NCBI GenBank assembly: GCA_016179995.1
Contig: JACPCC010000093.1
Coordinates: forward strand, 1-5,368
Direction: 5' to 3'
Origin: Candidatus Woesearchaeota archaeon
GTDB lineage: Archaea > Nanobdellota > Nanobdellia > Woesearchaeales > GW2011-AR9
Length of the DNA stretch: 5,368 nt
Part shown: one piece after another, positions 1-5,013 of the stretch
Layout of the letters: every line of letters begins with the position of its first letter
Position numbering within the stretch: the stretch's first letter is position 1
The notes under the pieces: model-generated
Seen by the model: the letters and a program-made list of their open reading frames with translations, nothing else
What the model was told of the DNA's origin: nothing
Databases searched by the model: none
Program-made: the position numbers and the translations under genes

Positions 1-80
1 TTTGTTGTTAGTTGAGTTTGTTGTTAGTTGAGTTTGTTGTTAGTTGAGTTTGTTGTTAGTTGAGTTTGTTGTTAGTTGAG
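1..80. repeat. Tandem repeat, five perfect 16-bp copies
   Basis: Five exact head-to-tail copies of TTTGTTGTTAGTTGAG fill positions 1-16, 17-32, 33-48, 49-64 and 65-80. An eight-base partial start of a sixth follows at 81. On the transcribed (minus) strand the unit reads CTCAACTAACAACAAA and contains no G. Sixteen is not a multiple of three and the unit contains TAA on the minus strand, so every minus-strand frame is soon closed; the array is not coding. It lies just downstream of L14, where L24 is usually the next gene. The window starts at a copy boundary, so the true copy number may be higher. Confidence 0.97.
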
Positions 81-140
81 TTTGTTTTGATATTTTGATT
101 ATTTGTTTGTATTGTAGTTGTTTGTTTTTATTTTTGATAA

Positions 141-542
141 TCATACCACTATGCTGGCCACTTTAGCGACGGCAGGCCATCTTTCTGTAACTTCTTTAGC
201 AATCGGACCTTTAAAGATTGTTCCTTTAGGGTTGCCTTTTTCATCTTTTAATACGACCGCTGCATTGTCTTCAAATTTAATTCTTGTACCGTCAGCGCGG
301 CGGTATTCTTTTTTTTGCCTGACTATAACGGCAAAAACAACAGTTTTACGCATTTCTAATTTTCCTTTTTTTACAGAGGCAAGTACCATATCGCCGATAC
401 CGGCACGAGGTATTCTTCCACGTGTAGTTTTGGCGCCTTTTACGGAAAAGATACGCAGGACTTTAGCCCCAGAGTTATCACAGGCTTGAATGTAAGCTCC
501 CGAAGGAAGTGATCGAGTTACTTTTCCTTTTAATGCTTTCAT
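141..542 (-). CDS. rpl14: Large-subunit ribosomal protein L14 (uL14), archaeal type
   Basis: This 133-residue protein matches the usual length of archaeal uL14, a core protein of the large subunit that binds 23S rRNA near the subunit interface and forms an intersubunit bridge. The beta-barrel core is clear: GAYIQACDNSGAKVL at residues 15-29, the family signature region from GDMVLASVKKG (50-60) to VIVRQKKEYRR (72-82), and FEDNAAVVL (90-98). The C-terminus, IAKEVTERW followed by VASIVV, is typical of Archaea. The ATG overlaps the S17 stop in an ATGA arrangement, which suggests coupled translation. An AGGTGA ribosome-binding site sits six bases upstream, inside the end of S17. There is no extension or lesion. 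The gene ends in TGA, followed by a spacer without a single G on the RNA strand. Confidence 0.97.
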   Translation of the reverse strand: MKALKGKVTRSLPSGAYIQACDNSGAKVLRIFSVKGAKTTRGRIPRAGIGDMVLASVKKGKLEMRKTVVFAVIVRQKKEYRRADGTRIKFEDNAAVVLKDEKGNPKGTIFKGPIAKEVTERWPAVAKVASIVV

Positions 543-1009
543 GCGCTTTCACCTTTAGTAGCGTGATGCTCTTTTGTACTGTGATGTTCTTTAGCAGTGT
601 GATGTTCTTCTGGTTCATCTTTGGACTTTTTGCTTTTCATTTGCCGGGCTGTTTGTGCTGTTTCTTCCGCGACCATTTCTTTCTTGCCTTTTCCGACAAT
701 TCCCAAGATGATATGATGTTTAGTCTTGCTTAAAGGCCGAGTTTTAGCTACAACTACCGCTGCGCCAACTGGAACATCTAAACAAGCAGGATTGTGAACT
801 CTTAATTTAGACTTTCGACTTTCGAAACGTTCATACTTAGGAAGGAAATGAGGATTGAACCAGGAAATTGTGGCTGAGTGGTTAACGTCTTTTCTGATAA
901 CAGTGCCTTTCAAGAGCTCTTTCTTGACGTTAATTTCACCGTGGAAAGGACATTTCTTGTCTTGACAAGTGTTTCCTGGCGCTTTGAATCCAAATATTTC
1001 TGTTTTCAT
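539..1009 (-). CDS. rps17: Small-subunit ribosomal protein S17 (uS17) with His-rich C-terminal tail
   Basis: uS17 is a primary 16S rRNA-binding protein of the small subunit. The archaeal form is recognised by an N-terminal segment with C15, C20 and H23 (CQDKKCPFHGEINVK), the OB-fold opening with LLKGTVIRK (32-40), PKYERFESRKSKLRVHNP (57-74) and RPLSKTKHHIILGIV (91-105). The fold ends near residue 108. About 48 further residues follow and are not part of the usual protein: a stretch rich in Lys and Glu, then three hexapeptides of the form EHH-x-x-K (135-152). At 156 residues the protein is longer than the usual archaeal length of roughly 105-115. The ATG at 1009 is supported by a GGAG site seven bases upstream. 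The stop overlaps the L14 start. Confidence 0.96.
   Translation of the reverse strand: MKTEIFGFKAPGNTCQDKKCPFHGEINVKKELLKGTVIRKDVNHSATISWFNPHFLPKYERFESRKSKLRVHNPACLDVPVGAAVVVAKTRPLSKTKHHIILGIVGKGKKEMVAEETAQTARQMKSKKSKDEPEEHHTAKEHHSTKEHHATKGESA
549..554 (-). promoter_or_regulatory. Ribosome-binding site of L14
   Basis: AGGTGA on the minus strand lies six bases before the L14 ATG and matches the archaeal 16S 3' end. It is encoded by the last S17 codons (AAA GGT GAA), so the end of S17 doubles as the L14 initiation signal. Confidence 0.8.
554..607 (-). repeat. Threefold 18-bp repeat encoding EHHxxK hexapeptides
   Basis: Three consecutive imperfect 18-bp units encode EHHTAK, EHHSTK and EHHATK at S17 residues 135-152. 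The period is a multiple of three, so unit gain or loss would keep the frame. The three His pairs are spaced six residues apart. Confidence 0.9.
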
Positions 1010-1016
1010 TTGTATG

Positions 1017-1020
1017 CTCC
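1017..1020 (-). promoter_or_regulatory. Ribosome-binding site of S17
   Basis: GGAG on the minus strand lies seven bases before the S17 ATG. It stands out because the 118-nt spacer around it is otherwise almost without G. It supports the start at 1009. Confidence 0.75.
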
Positions 1021-1127
1021 GTTTAAATTTGATATTTGTTTGTTTTTGAGTCTTTGAATTTTATTTGTTTGATTTTTGTTTTGACTTTATTTATTTAATT
1101 TTTTGTCTTTCGTGTTTGTGAGTTTGA

Positions 1128-1385
1128 TTATCCTTTTATCCGTTCTTCGGATCTTTTCTTGATGGTCGTTCCTTCGATAACTCGACCGCTTTTGAGGAGT
1201 TTGAAAGTTAATCCTTCTTTGAGCAGCCGCTTTTTCTCCGCTGCATTTTTATTTTTTTCTATGACGATACTGAACTTTGTTTCGTCTATGACTGTTCCGC
1301 GCAAACCATGCAGCGATTTGTTTTTAGCGCCGATGACTTCTATCTCTTCACCGATGAGCTCATGAGGATAGGCGCTTGGTTTCAT
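1128..1385 (-). CDS. rnp1: RNase P protein subunit Rpp29 (archaeal RNase P component 1)
   Basis: The product is an 85-residue Rpp29/Pop4-family protein. In Archaea this family pairs with Rpp21 and helps the RNase P RNA cut the 5' leader from pre-tRNA. Recognisable family elements are HELIG (8-12), SLHGLRGTVIDETKFSIVIE (24-43, an Sm-like beta-barrel core) and the basic end RSEERIKG. The position between aIF1 and S17 is the standard archaeal location and strengthens the call. The start was chosen as the ATG at 1385, 16 bases after the upstream stop. An in-frame TTG at 1451 would add 22 residues, but it overlaps the aIF1 C-terminus by 50 bases and adds nothing like the family. No clear Shine-Dalgarno site precedes the ATG, so translation may be coupled to the upstream gene. 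Confidence 0.9.
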   Translation of the reverse strand: MKPSAYPHELIGEEIEVIGAKNKSLHGLRGTVIDETKFSIVIEKNKNAAEKKRLLKEGLTFKLLKSGRVIEGTTIKKRSEERIKG

Positions 1386-1401
1386 TTGCTTGACTTTGAA
1401 T

Positions 1402-1761
1402 TTACTTGACTTCAATTGTCCCTTCGGGAAATCCGAATTCCATAAGGACAACTTTCATCTTCAACTTGTGATCGCCTTGCAGTTCGATAGTCCCACTTTT
1501 GGACGTACCCCCGCAGGCAAACTTATTTTTTAATTTGCGAGTGACTTCTTCCAGGTTGCTTTCTTTGCCAATACCGGAAACGAGCGTATATTTTTTTCCG
1601 AACTTTCTTTTTTCTATTCGAACAGTTATCTTTTGCTGTTCACTGCCTGAAGTTCCAGCTACAGCTTGTGTTCTTAGTTTGAGCATTTCTTTTCTGCTTT
1701 CTAATAGCCGAGCTTCTAGCTCAGCTCGAGACAGATTTTGTAATTCTTTAAAGGCTTTCAT
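1402..1761 (-). CDS. rpl29/sui1: Chimera: L29 (uL29) N-terminal helix fused to aIF1 (SUI1 domain)
   Basis: This single 119-residue frame occupies the place where Archaea normally have two genes, L29 and then aIF1. Residues 1-36 (MKAFKELQNLSRAELEARLL onward to EMLKLRTQAVAG) resemble the first helix of uL29, including the characteristic LR-x-Q-x-x-x-G end. The second L29 helix, normally rich in Arg and Ile with an ENPxRI-type start, is absent. From about residue 41 (EQQKITVRIEKRKFGKKYTL) the protein is a full SUI1 core with KFACGGTSKSG (80-90) and IELQGDH (92-98), ending FGFPEGTIEVK. The zinc-binding knuckle found at the N-terminus of many aIF1 proteins is missing. aIF1 checks start-codon selection in the P site of the small subunit, whereas L29 sits at the exit tunnel of the large subunit. 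No Shine-Dalgarno site is seen. An internal ATG at 1686 (M26) could give a shorter aIF1-like protein. Confidence 0.88.
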   Translation of the reverse strand: MKAFKELQNLSRAELEARLLESRKEMLKLRTQAVAGTSGSEQQKITVRIEKRKFGKKYTLVSGIGKESNLEEVTRKLKNKFACGGTSKSGTIELQGDHKLKMKVVLMEFGFPEGTIEVK

Positions 1762-1836
1762 TTTTTAGTTGAATGTTTTAGCTATTATTTTGAGGATTGT
1801 ATTTTGATTGTTGTATTTTTATTGTTATAGTTGGAT

Positions 1837-1859
1837 GGTTGTAGTGGGAGGGTTGTAGT
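1837..1859. repeat. Short direct repeat in the S3 to L29-aIF1 spacer
   Basis: GGTTGTAGT occurs at 1837-1845 and again at 1851-1859. The enclosing 115-nt spacer (1762-1876) has a single C on the plus strand, so the RNA has one G. It contains no gene, and specifically no separate L29. Confidence 0.6.
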
Positions 1860-1876
1860 TTTATAATATTTTTAGT

Positions 1877-2713
1877 TTAATTCTCGTCAGTATTTTCTGC
1901 AGCTGTGGCTTTTGTTGTTTCGACAGCTTCAGTAGTTTCAGCAACTTCAGCAGCTTCAGCAACAAGTTTTTCTGTTTTTTCTTCAACAACTTTCTTTTCT
2001 TTTTTCTTGGAGCTGCGTTTCTTTTTCTCAGTTTTGCCTTCAGCTTCTTTTTCAACAATTGTTTCTTTAGTAACAGTGGCTACTACTTCTTCTTTTCCGG
2101 CAGCTTCGACTTCAGCTAAATCCCTTATTTTTACGGAATCTGGCATGTCTAAACCAGGAGGCATGATGGCTACTTTGATACCGATAATTCCTGTTTTAAG
2201 CAAAGCGCGAGCTTGTGCACGGCGTACTTTTTCGGTAGATAATTCTCCGCATTTCTTTAAGTAACCTTGATAAAAACGCCAGCTTTTGGCCCTGGCACCG
2301 GGAATCTTACCGGAAATAACTAATTCTACGCCTAAAGCACCGGAGTTGATGACATTTTCCATAATTTTATGACCGACACTTTTGAAACGGTTGGAACCAA
2401 ATTTTTCCAAGGAAACGGCTATTCTTTCTGCTACTAACTGAGCGTCGAGGAAAGCATCTTTTACTTCAGCAATTTCTATCTGTGGATTTTCTAAGCCAAA
2501 CTTTTTCTTTAGATTTTTAGTCAAATCTCGAATGTTGGCGCCTTTTGAACCGACGATCATGCTTGGCCGGTTGGTGGAGATAATTATCTTTTCACCGAGA
2601 GGAATTTTCTTTAAGCGAATCCCAGAGATGCTGCTGCGCGGCAATTTTTCTTCGATGTATTTTCTAATATAATACTCCTTGGCTTTTTGCGCTACGAATT
2701 CACGTTCAATCAT
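1877..2713 (-). CDS. rps3: Small-subunit ribosomal protein S3 (uS3) with charged C-terminal tail
   Basis: uS3 lines the mRNA entry channel of the small subunit. The N-terminal type II KH domain is visible with its GSKG loop at residues 55-58 (within PSMIVGSKGANIRDLT). The C-terminal domain carries the archaeal hallmarks GKIPGARAKSWRFYQGYLKK (135-154) and GIIGIKVAIMPPG (175-187). The fold ends near residue 200. A tail of nearly 80 residues follows: a basic block rich in KKK (about 229-241), then an acidic Ala/Glu/Thr/Val-rich run ending ENTDEN. The 278-residue length exceeds the common archaeal size of about 210-230 because of this tail. The ATG is backed by a GGAG nine bases upstream. Only 19 bases separate it from the end of the open frame that follows the L22 stop. 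Confidence 0.96.
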   Translation of the reverse strand: MIEREFVAQKAKEYYIRKYIEEKLPRSSISGIRLKKIPLGEKIIISTNRPSMIVGSKGANIRDLTKNLKKKFGLENPQIEIAEVKDAFLDAQLVAERIAVSLEKFGSNRFKSVGHKIMENVINSGALGVELVISGKIPGARAKSWRFYQGYLKKCGELSTEKVRRAQARALLKTGIIGIKVAIMPPGLDMPDSVKIRDLAEVEAAGKEEVVATVTKETIVEKEAEGKTEKKKRSSKKKEKKVVEEKTEKLVAEAAEVAETTEAVETTKATAAENTDEN

Positions 2714-2722
2714 CTTTAATTT

Positions 2723-2726
2723 CTCC
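2723..2726 (-). promoter_or_regulatory. Ribosome-binding site of S3
   Basis: GGAG on the minus strand is nine bases before the S3 ATG at 2713 and fixes that start. Confidence 0.75.
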
Positions 2727-2732
2727 GTTATT

Positions 2733-2972
2733 TTATCTCAAACTGCCCTTCTTTTGCAGTTGTTCATAAAGGTTTTCCACTTGACCCACATCTTTATTAT
2801 CTTTCATTTTTTGATTTAATTCAGCAGCTTTTTTTTGTGCCTGCTGTAATAAAGAGGAACTGTCAACTGCTGCAGTTTTAGCAGCCGAAGCGGGTTTATT
2901 ATCGTGAAGAGGGGTTTTAGTTAAATGAATTTTTTCTTCTGGAACGGTATGAGTATGAAGATTGTGTGCAAA
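2733..2972 (-). pseudogene. In-frame open extension after the L22 stop (detached C-terminal tail?)
   Basis: Directly after the L22 TAA (2973-2975), the same frame stays open for 79 codons and closes with TAA at 2733-2735. The reading begins FAHNLHTHTVPEEKIHLTKT, continues through a hydrophilic Lys/Ala/Gln/Glu-rich part with coiled-coil character (SLLQQAQKKAAELNQK), and ends YEQLQKKGSLR. No ATG, GTG or TTG lies near its beginning. The first ATG, at 2807, would give only 24 residues and has no ribosome-binding site. The plus-strand C content resembles the genes here, not the C-starved spacers, and the frame ends just before the S3 ribosome-binding site. The simplest reading is that L22 once had, or in other strains has, a tail about 80 residues longer, now cut off by a nonsense change. 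Readthrough or a sequence error would look the same. Confidence 0.6.
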
Positions 2973-3632
2973 TTATACTGAATCAGTAGATTTTAGCGAT
3001 TCTGTGGATTTTAGTGTTTCGTTTGATTTTACGGTTTCAATTGGTTTTATTGTTTCGGTGTGTTTAGCTGTTTCAGTTTTTGTTCCAGTTGGTTTTGCTT
3101 CTGTTGGTTTTGCTTCAGCTGATTTTGTTTCGGCAGATTTTGTTTTTTTGATGTCTGCTTTTTCTTTTTTATCGGAAGATTTACCGGAGATTTCCCATAC
3201 TTCTATTTCCAAATGTGTTCTTTTAGTAGCAGTTCTATGTCTGCCCCCGGTAAAAGGCACTGAGGCGCGATTAGCTATAATTTTAGTGATTTTTAAGTTA
3301 TTAGTATCTAAACTTTTATTTTGAGCGTTAGCTTCTACTGATTTTATTAATTTTAAAACTTCACTGGCAGCTTTTTGCGGGAATCTTCCGGACATCATAC
3401 CAGGCTTGTGACCGACGTTGTCATTAAATATTTTGTAAGGAACAGCTCTTTTCTCAGCTATAACTTCTTCCAGCAACTGTTTAGCCAAATCTGTTTTTTT
3501 GTAGCGTAAAAAATTGCTAATTTCTATACAATGTTTAGTTGAAACGGGTAAGTTTAAAGCACGAGCCATAGCTAAATGCGCCGGATTTCTTATCCGAATT
3601 TCAAATTTCTTCTTTGATTTTGTTTTGTTCAT
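2973..3632 (-). CDS. rpl22: Large-subunit ribosomal protein L22 (uL22) with repetitive C-terminal tail
   Basis: uL22 binds 23S rRNA and reaches into the peptide exit tunnel with a long beta hairpin. The globular part is archaeal in type: VSTKHCIEISNFLR (30-43), KRAVPYKIFNDNVGHKPG (61-78), GRFPQKAASEVLKLIKSVEA (82-101), and the C-terminal strand THLEIEVWE (139-147). The hairpin includes ASVPFTGGRHRTATKR. The core ends near residue 148. About 70 residues of Lys/Thr/Glu/Ser-rich sequence follow, built from five- to six-residue units. At 219 residues the protein is well above the usual size of roughly 150. The frame continues without interruption for 79 codons after the TAA, so the true C-terminus is uncertain. 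The ATG at 3632 has no clear Shine-Dalgarno site upstream. Confidence 0.95.
   Translation of the reverse strand: MNKTKSKKKFEIRIRNPAHLAMARALNLPVSTKHCIEISNFLRYKKTDLAKQLLEEVIAEKRAVPYKIFNDNVGHKPGMMSGRFPQKAASEVLKLIKSVEANAQNKSLDTNNLKITKIIANRASVPFTGGRHRTATKRTHLEIEVWEISGKSSDKKEKADIKKTKSAETKSAEAKPTEAKPTGTKTETAKHTETIKPIETVKSNETLKSTESLKSTDSV
2976..3140 (-). repeat. Five- to six-residue repeats in the L22 tail
   Basis: Residues 165-219 are made of degenerate units that start with Lys and contain Thr/Ser and Glu: KSAET, KSAEA, KPTEA, KPTGT, KTETA, KHTET, then six-residue steps such as KPIETV, KSNETL, KSTESL, KSTDSV. The matching DNA has 15- and 18-bp periods. This looks like in-frame expansion of a short unit. 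Confidence 0.8.
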
Positions 3633-3715
3633 CTTAGTTATTGAAATGTTTTTTGAATTTTTTAGTTTTGGTCTTGAAGCGGTTTTGAAGTGTTAATTTA
3701 AATCTTCATTCAGGT

Positions 3716-4096
3716 TTATTTAGCCGAAACAGCCCGACTGGATTTTGTTGCACCTAAACCAGCAGATCCGTGGGTGACCATTTTTCTAGTAATGACGAAT
3801 TCTCCTAAGTAATGCCCCAACATTTCTGAATTTATTTCAATGGGGAAGTATTCTTTTCCGTTGTAAATTTTGATAGTCTTGCCGAGCATAGAGGGAACAA
3901 TAATAACATCTAAACTGCGTGTACGTATGTTCTTATGGTCGGTTTCTACTTTTTTCATCAGCCTTTTTTGCTGCGGAGTCATATCGCGCTGCAAGGTTCT
4001 TCTGGCTCTAGAGGGTACAAAGTTCAGGAATTCTTTGAAAGGAAGAGCTTTTATCTCTTCGTCTGTTTTTCCATACCATCGTACTATTTTAGCCAT
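3716..4096 (-). CDS. rps19: Small-subunit ribosomal protein S19 (uS19), archaeal type
   Basis: uS19 sits in the head of the small subunit, pairs with S13 and contacts 23S rRNA across the subunit interface. The archaeal N-terminal extension is present (FVPSRARRTLQRDMTPQQKR, 26-45). The conserved core follows: RTRSLDVIIVPSMLGKTI (58-75), NGKEYFPIEI (79-88), MLGHYLGEF (92-100) and TRKMVTHGSAGLGATKSSR (103-121). The 126-residue length is normal or slightly short for Archaea, and no tail is attached, unlike several neighbours. An AGGTGA site lies ten bases before the ATG. The gene follows L2 after 50 bases and precedes L22 after 83 bases; neither gap holds a gene. Confidence 0.97.
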   Translation of the reverse strand: MAKIVRWYGKTDEEIKALPFKEFLNFVPSRARRTLQRDMTPQQKRLMKKVETDHKNIRTRSLDVIIVPSMLGKTIKIYNGKEYFPIEINSEMLGHYLGEFVITRKMVTHGSAGLGATKSSRAVSAK

Positions 4097-4106
4097 TTTT
4101 GATTAT

Positions 4107-4112
4107 TCACCT
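4107..4112 (-). promoter_or_regulatory. Ribosome-binding site of S19
   Basis: AGGTGA on the minus strand is ten bases before the S19 ATG and is fully complementary to the archaeal anti-Shine-Dalgarno sequence. Confidence 0.75.
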
Positions 4113-4146
4113 ATGTATGTTATTTGTTTAGTGTGTTTTTGATCGT

Positions 4147-4878
4147 TTATTTCCTTCTACCTGTTCTACTAGGAGCAATCTTACCAACTTTACGTCCAGG
4201 AGGTGCGCTTCTAGGAGACTGCGTAGGCCGCCCTTTGATATGGGAGCACTTTCCACCGAAAGGGTGATCGACTGCGTTCATAGAGATGCCACAAACTTTT
4301 GGATATAATTTATTTCTGGCACGCATTTTTTTGTAGTGCGTTCCGGCTTTAAGGAATGGTTTTTCTAATCTTCCACCACCAGCTAATACGCCGATACCGG
4401 CTCTGCAGGTTGGTGAAAATAATTTTTCTTTTCCGGAAGGAAGTAAGACACGAACATTGTTTTCGGCACGAGCAATTACTTTGGCAAATGTTCCGGATGA
4501 ACGGACTAACTTGCCGCCATCGCCTGGATTAAGCTCAATATTGTGGATTAAAGTTCCTTCGACAATATCTTTAAGACGCAGGACATTGCCTTCTTTTAAT
4601 TCAGTCCCACCAATAGTTAAGTTGTCTCCGACACAAACATTTTCTGGAGCGAAGGCTAATCCTTTGCTGTGATCGTTAAAAGCGAGTTCTAATAAAGGCG
4701 CAGTATGGCCGGCACAGTGCACGATGTCCAATACTTTCCCTACTCTTTCAGCACATAAAGAATTATCAGTAGGAGTGTTCAAGCTGGGATGTTTAACTTC
4801 TCCAAAGAAGCGGAAGCTAGGCGAACGGTAAGTAAAGCTGCCTTTTCCCCGACGTTGTTGAATTAAGTTTTTTCCCAT
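4147..4878 (-). CDS. rpl2: Large-subunit ribosomal protein L2 (uL2), archaeal type
   Basis: uL2 is among the most conserved large-subunit proteins. It is needed for subunit association and supports the peptidyl-transferase centre. The 243-residue length is normal for Archaea. An OB-like domain (roughly 40-115) leads into an SH3-like domain with NPGDGGKLVRSSGTFAKVIA (117-136). The C-terminal segment has GISMNAVDHPFGGK (197-210), where His205 corresponds to the E. coli L2 histidine known as His229. The protein ends with HIKGRPTQSPRSAPPGRKVG and a basic SRTGRRK terminus. Nothing is missing or inserted. A weak AGGT site lies five bases before the ATG, within an otherwise G-poor leader that carries tandem repeats. 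Confidence 0.98.
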   Translation of the reverse strand: MGKNLIQQRRGKGSFTYRSPSFRFFGEVKHPSLNTPTDNSLCAERVGKVLDIVHCAGHTAPLLELAFNDHSKGLAFAPENVCVGDNLTIGGTELKEGNVLRLKDIVEGTLIHNIELNPGDGGKLVRSSGTFAKVIARAENNVRVLLPSGKEKLFSPTCRAGIGVLAGGGRLEKPFLKAGTHYKKMRARNKLYPKVCGISMNAVDHPFGGKCSHIKGRPTQSPRSAPPGRKVGKIAPSRTGRRK

Positions 4879-4883
4879 GGAAT

Positions 4884-4887
4884 ACCT
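4884..4887 (-). promoter_or_regulatory. Weak ribosome-binding site of L2
   Basis: AGGT on the minus strand is five bases before the L2 ATG. Its two Gs are among only four in the 135-nt spacer RNA. Confidence 0.5.
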
Positions 4888-4892
4888 GTTTG

Positions 4893-4928
4893 TTTATGTT
4901 GATTGGTTGGTTTATGTTGATTGGTTGG
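4893..4928. repeat. Tandem duplication of an 18-bp unit in the L23-L2 spacer
   Basis: TTTATGTTGATTGGTTGG is repeated exactly at 4893-4910 and 4911-4928. On the RNA strand the unit is free of G. Confidence 0.9.
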
Positions 4929-4985
4929 TTTGTATTAGTTTGTTTCTATTGATTTGTTTGTTTGTATTAGTTTGTTTGTACTGAT
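4929..4985. repeat. Imperfect 25-bp direct repeat, 32-bp period, in the L23-L2 spacer
   Basis: The segment 4929-4953 recurs at 4961-4985 with two mismatches. Both copies begin TTTGTATTAGTTTGTTT. The seven-base gap is made of the same TTTG-rich material. The array joins directly onto the 18-bp duplication, so most of this spacer consists of repeats. Confidence 0.8.
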
Positions 4986-5013
4986 TAATTTGTTTAGTAT
5001 TTAGATTATAGAT

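Noticed and set aside
1..80. The 16-bp array as a CRISPR
   Set aside because: The copies abut with no spacers, and the unit is too short and not palindromic.
118..733. Plus-strand open frames opposite L14 and S17
   Set aside because: They lie antisense to clear ribosomal-protein genes and their translations resemble no protein family. Their openness follows from the codon bias of the genes on the other strand.
1386..1451. A TTG start for Rpp29 at 1451, adding 22 residues
   Set aside because: It would overlap the aIF1 coding end by 50 bases and adds residues unlike the family. The ATG at 1385 gives a normal Rpp29 and follows the upstream stop by 16 bases.
1861..2058. A very Lys/Leu-rich minus-strand frame of 65 codons overlapping the S3 end
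   Set aside because: It is an out-of-frame reading of the low-complexity S3 tail, with no independent support.
2973..2975. Recoding of TAA as a sense codon to explain the open L22 extension
   Set aside because: S3, S19, L2, L23, Rpp29 and L29-aIF1 all end properly at TAA, so TAA works as a stop in this genome.
2962..3324. A plus-strand open frame of 120 codons with repeated Phe/Ser/Val units
   Set aside because: It is the antisense reading of the repetitive L22 tail. The repeats come from the L22 codons, and there is no ribosome-binding site or family resemblance.
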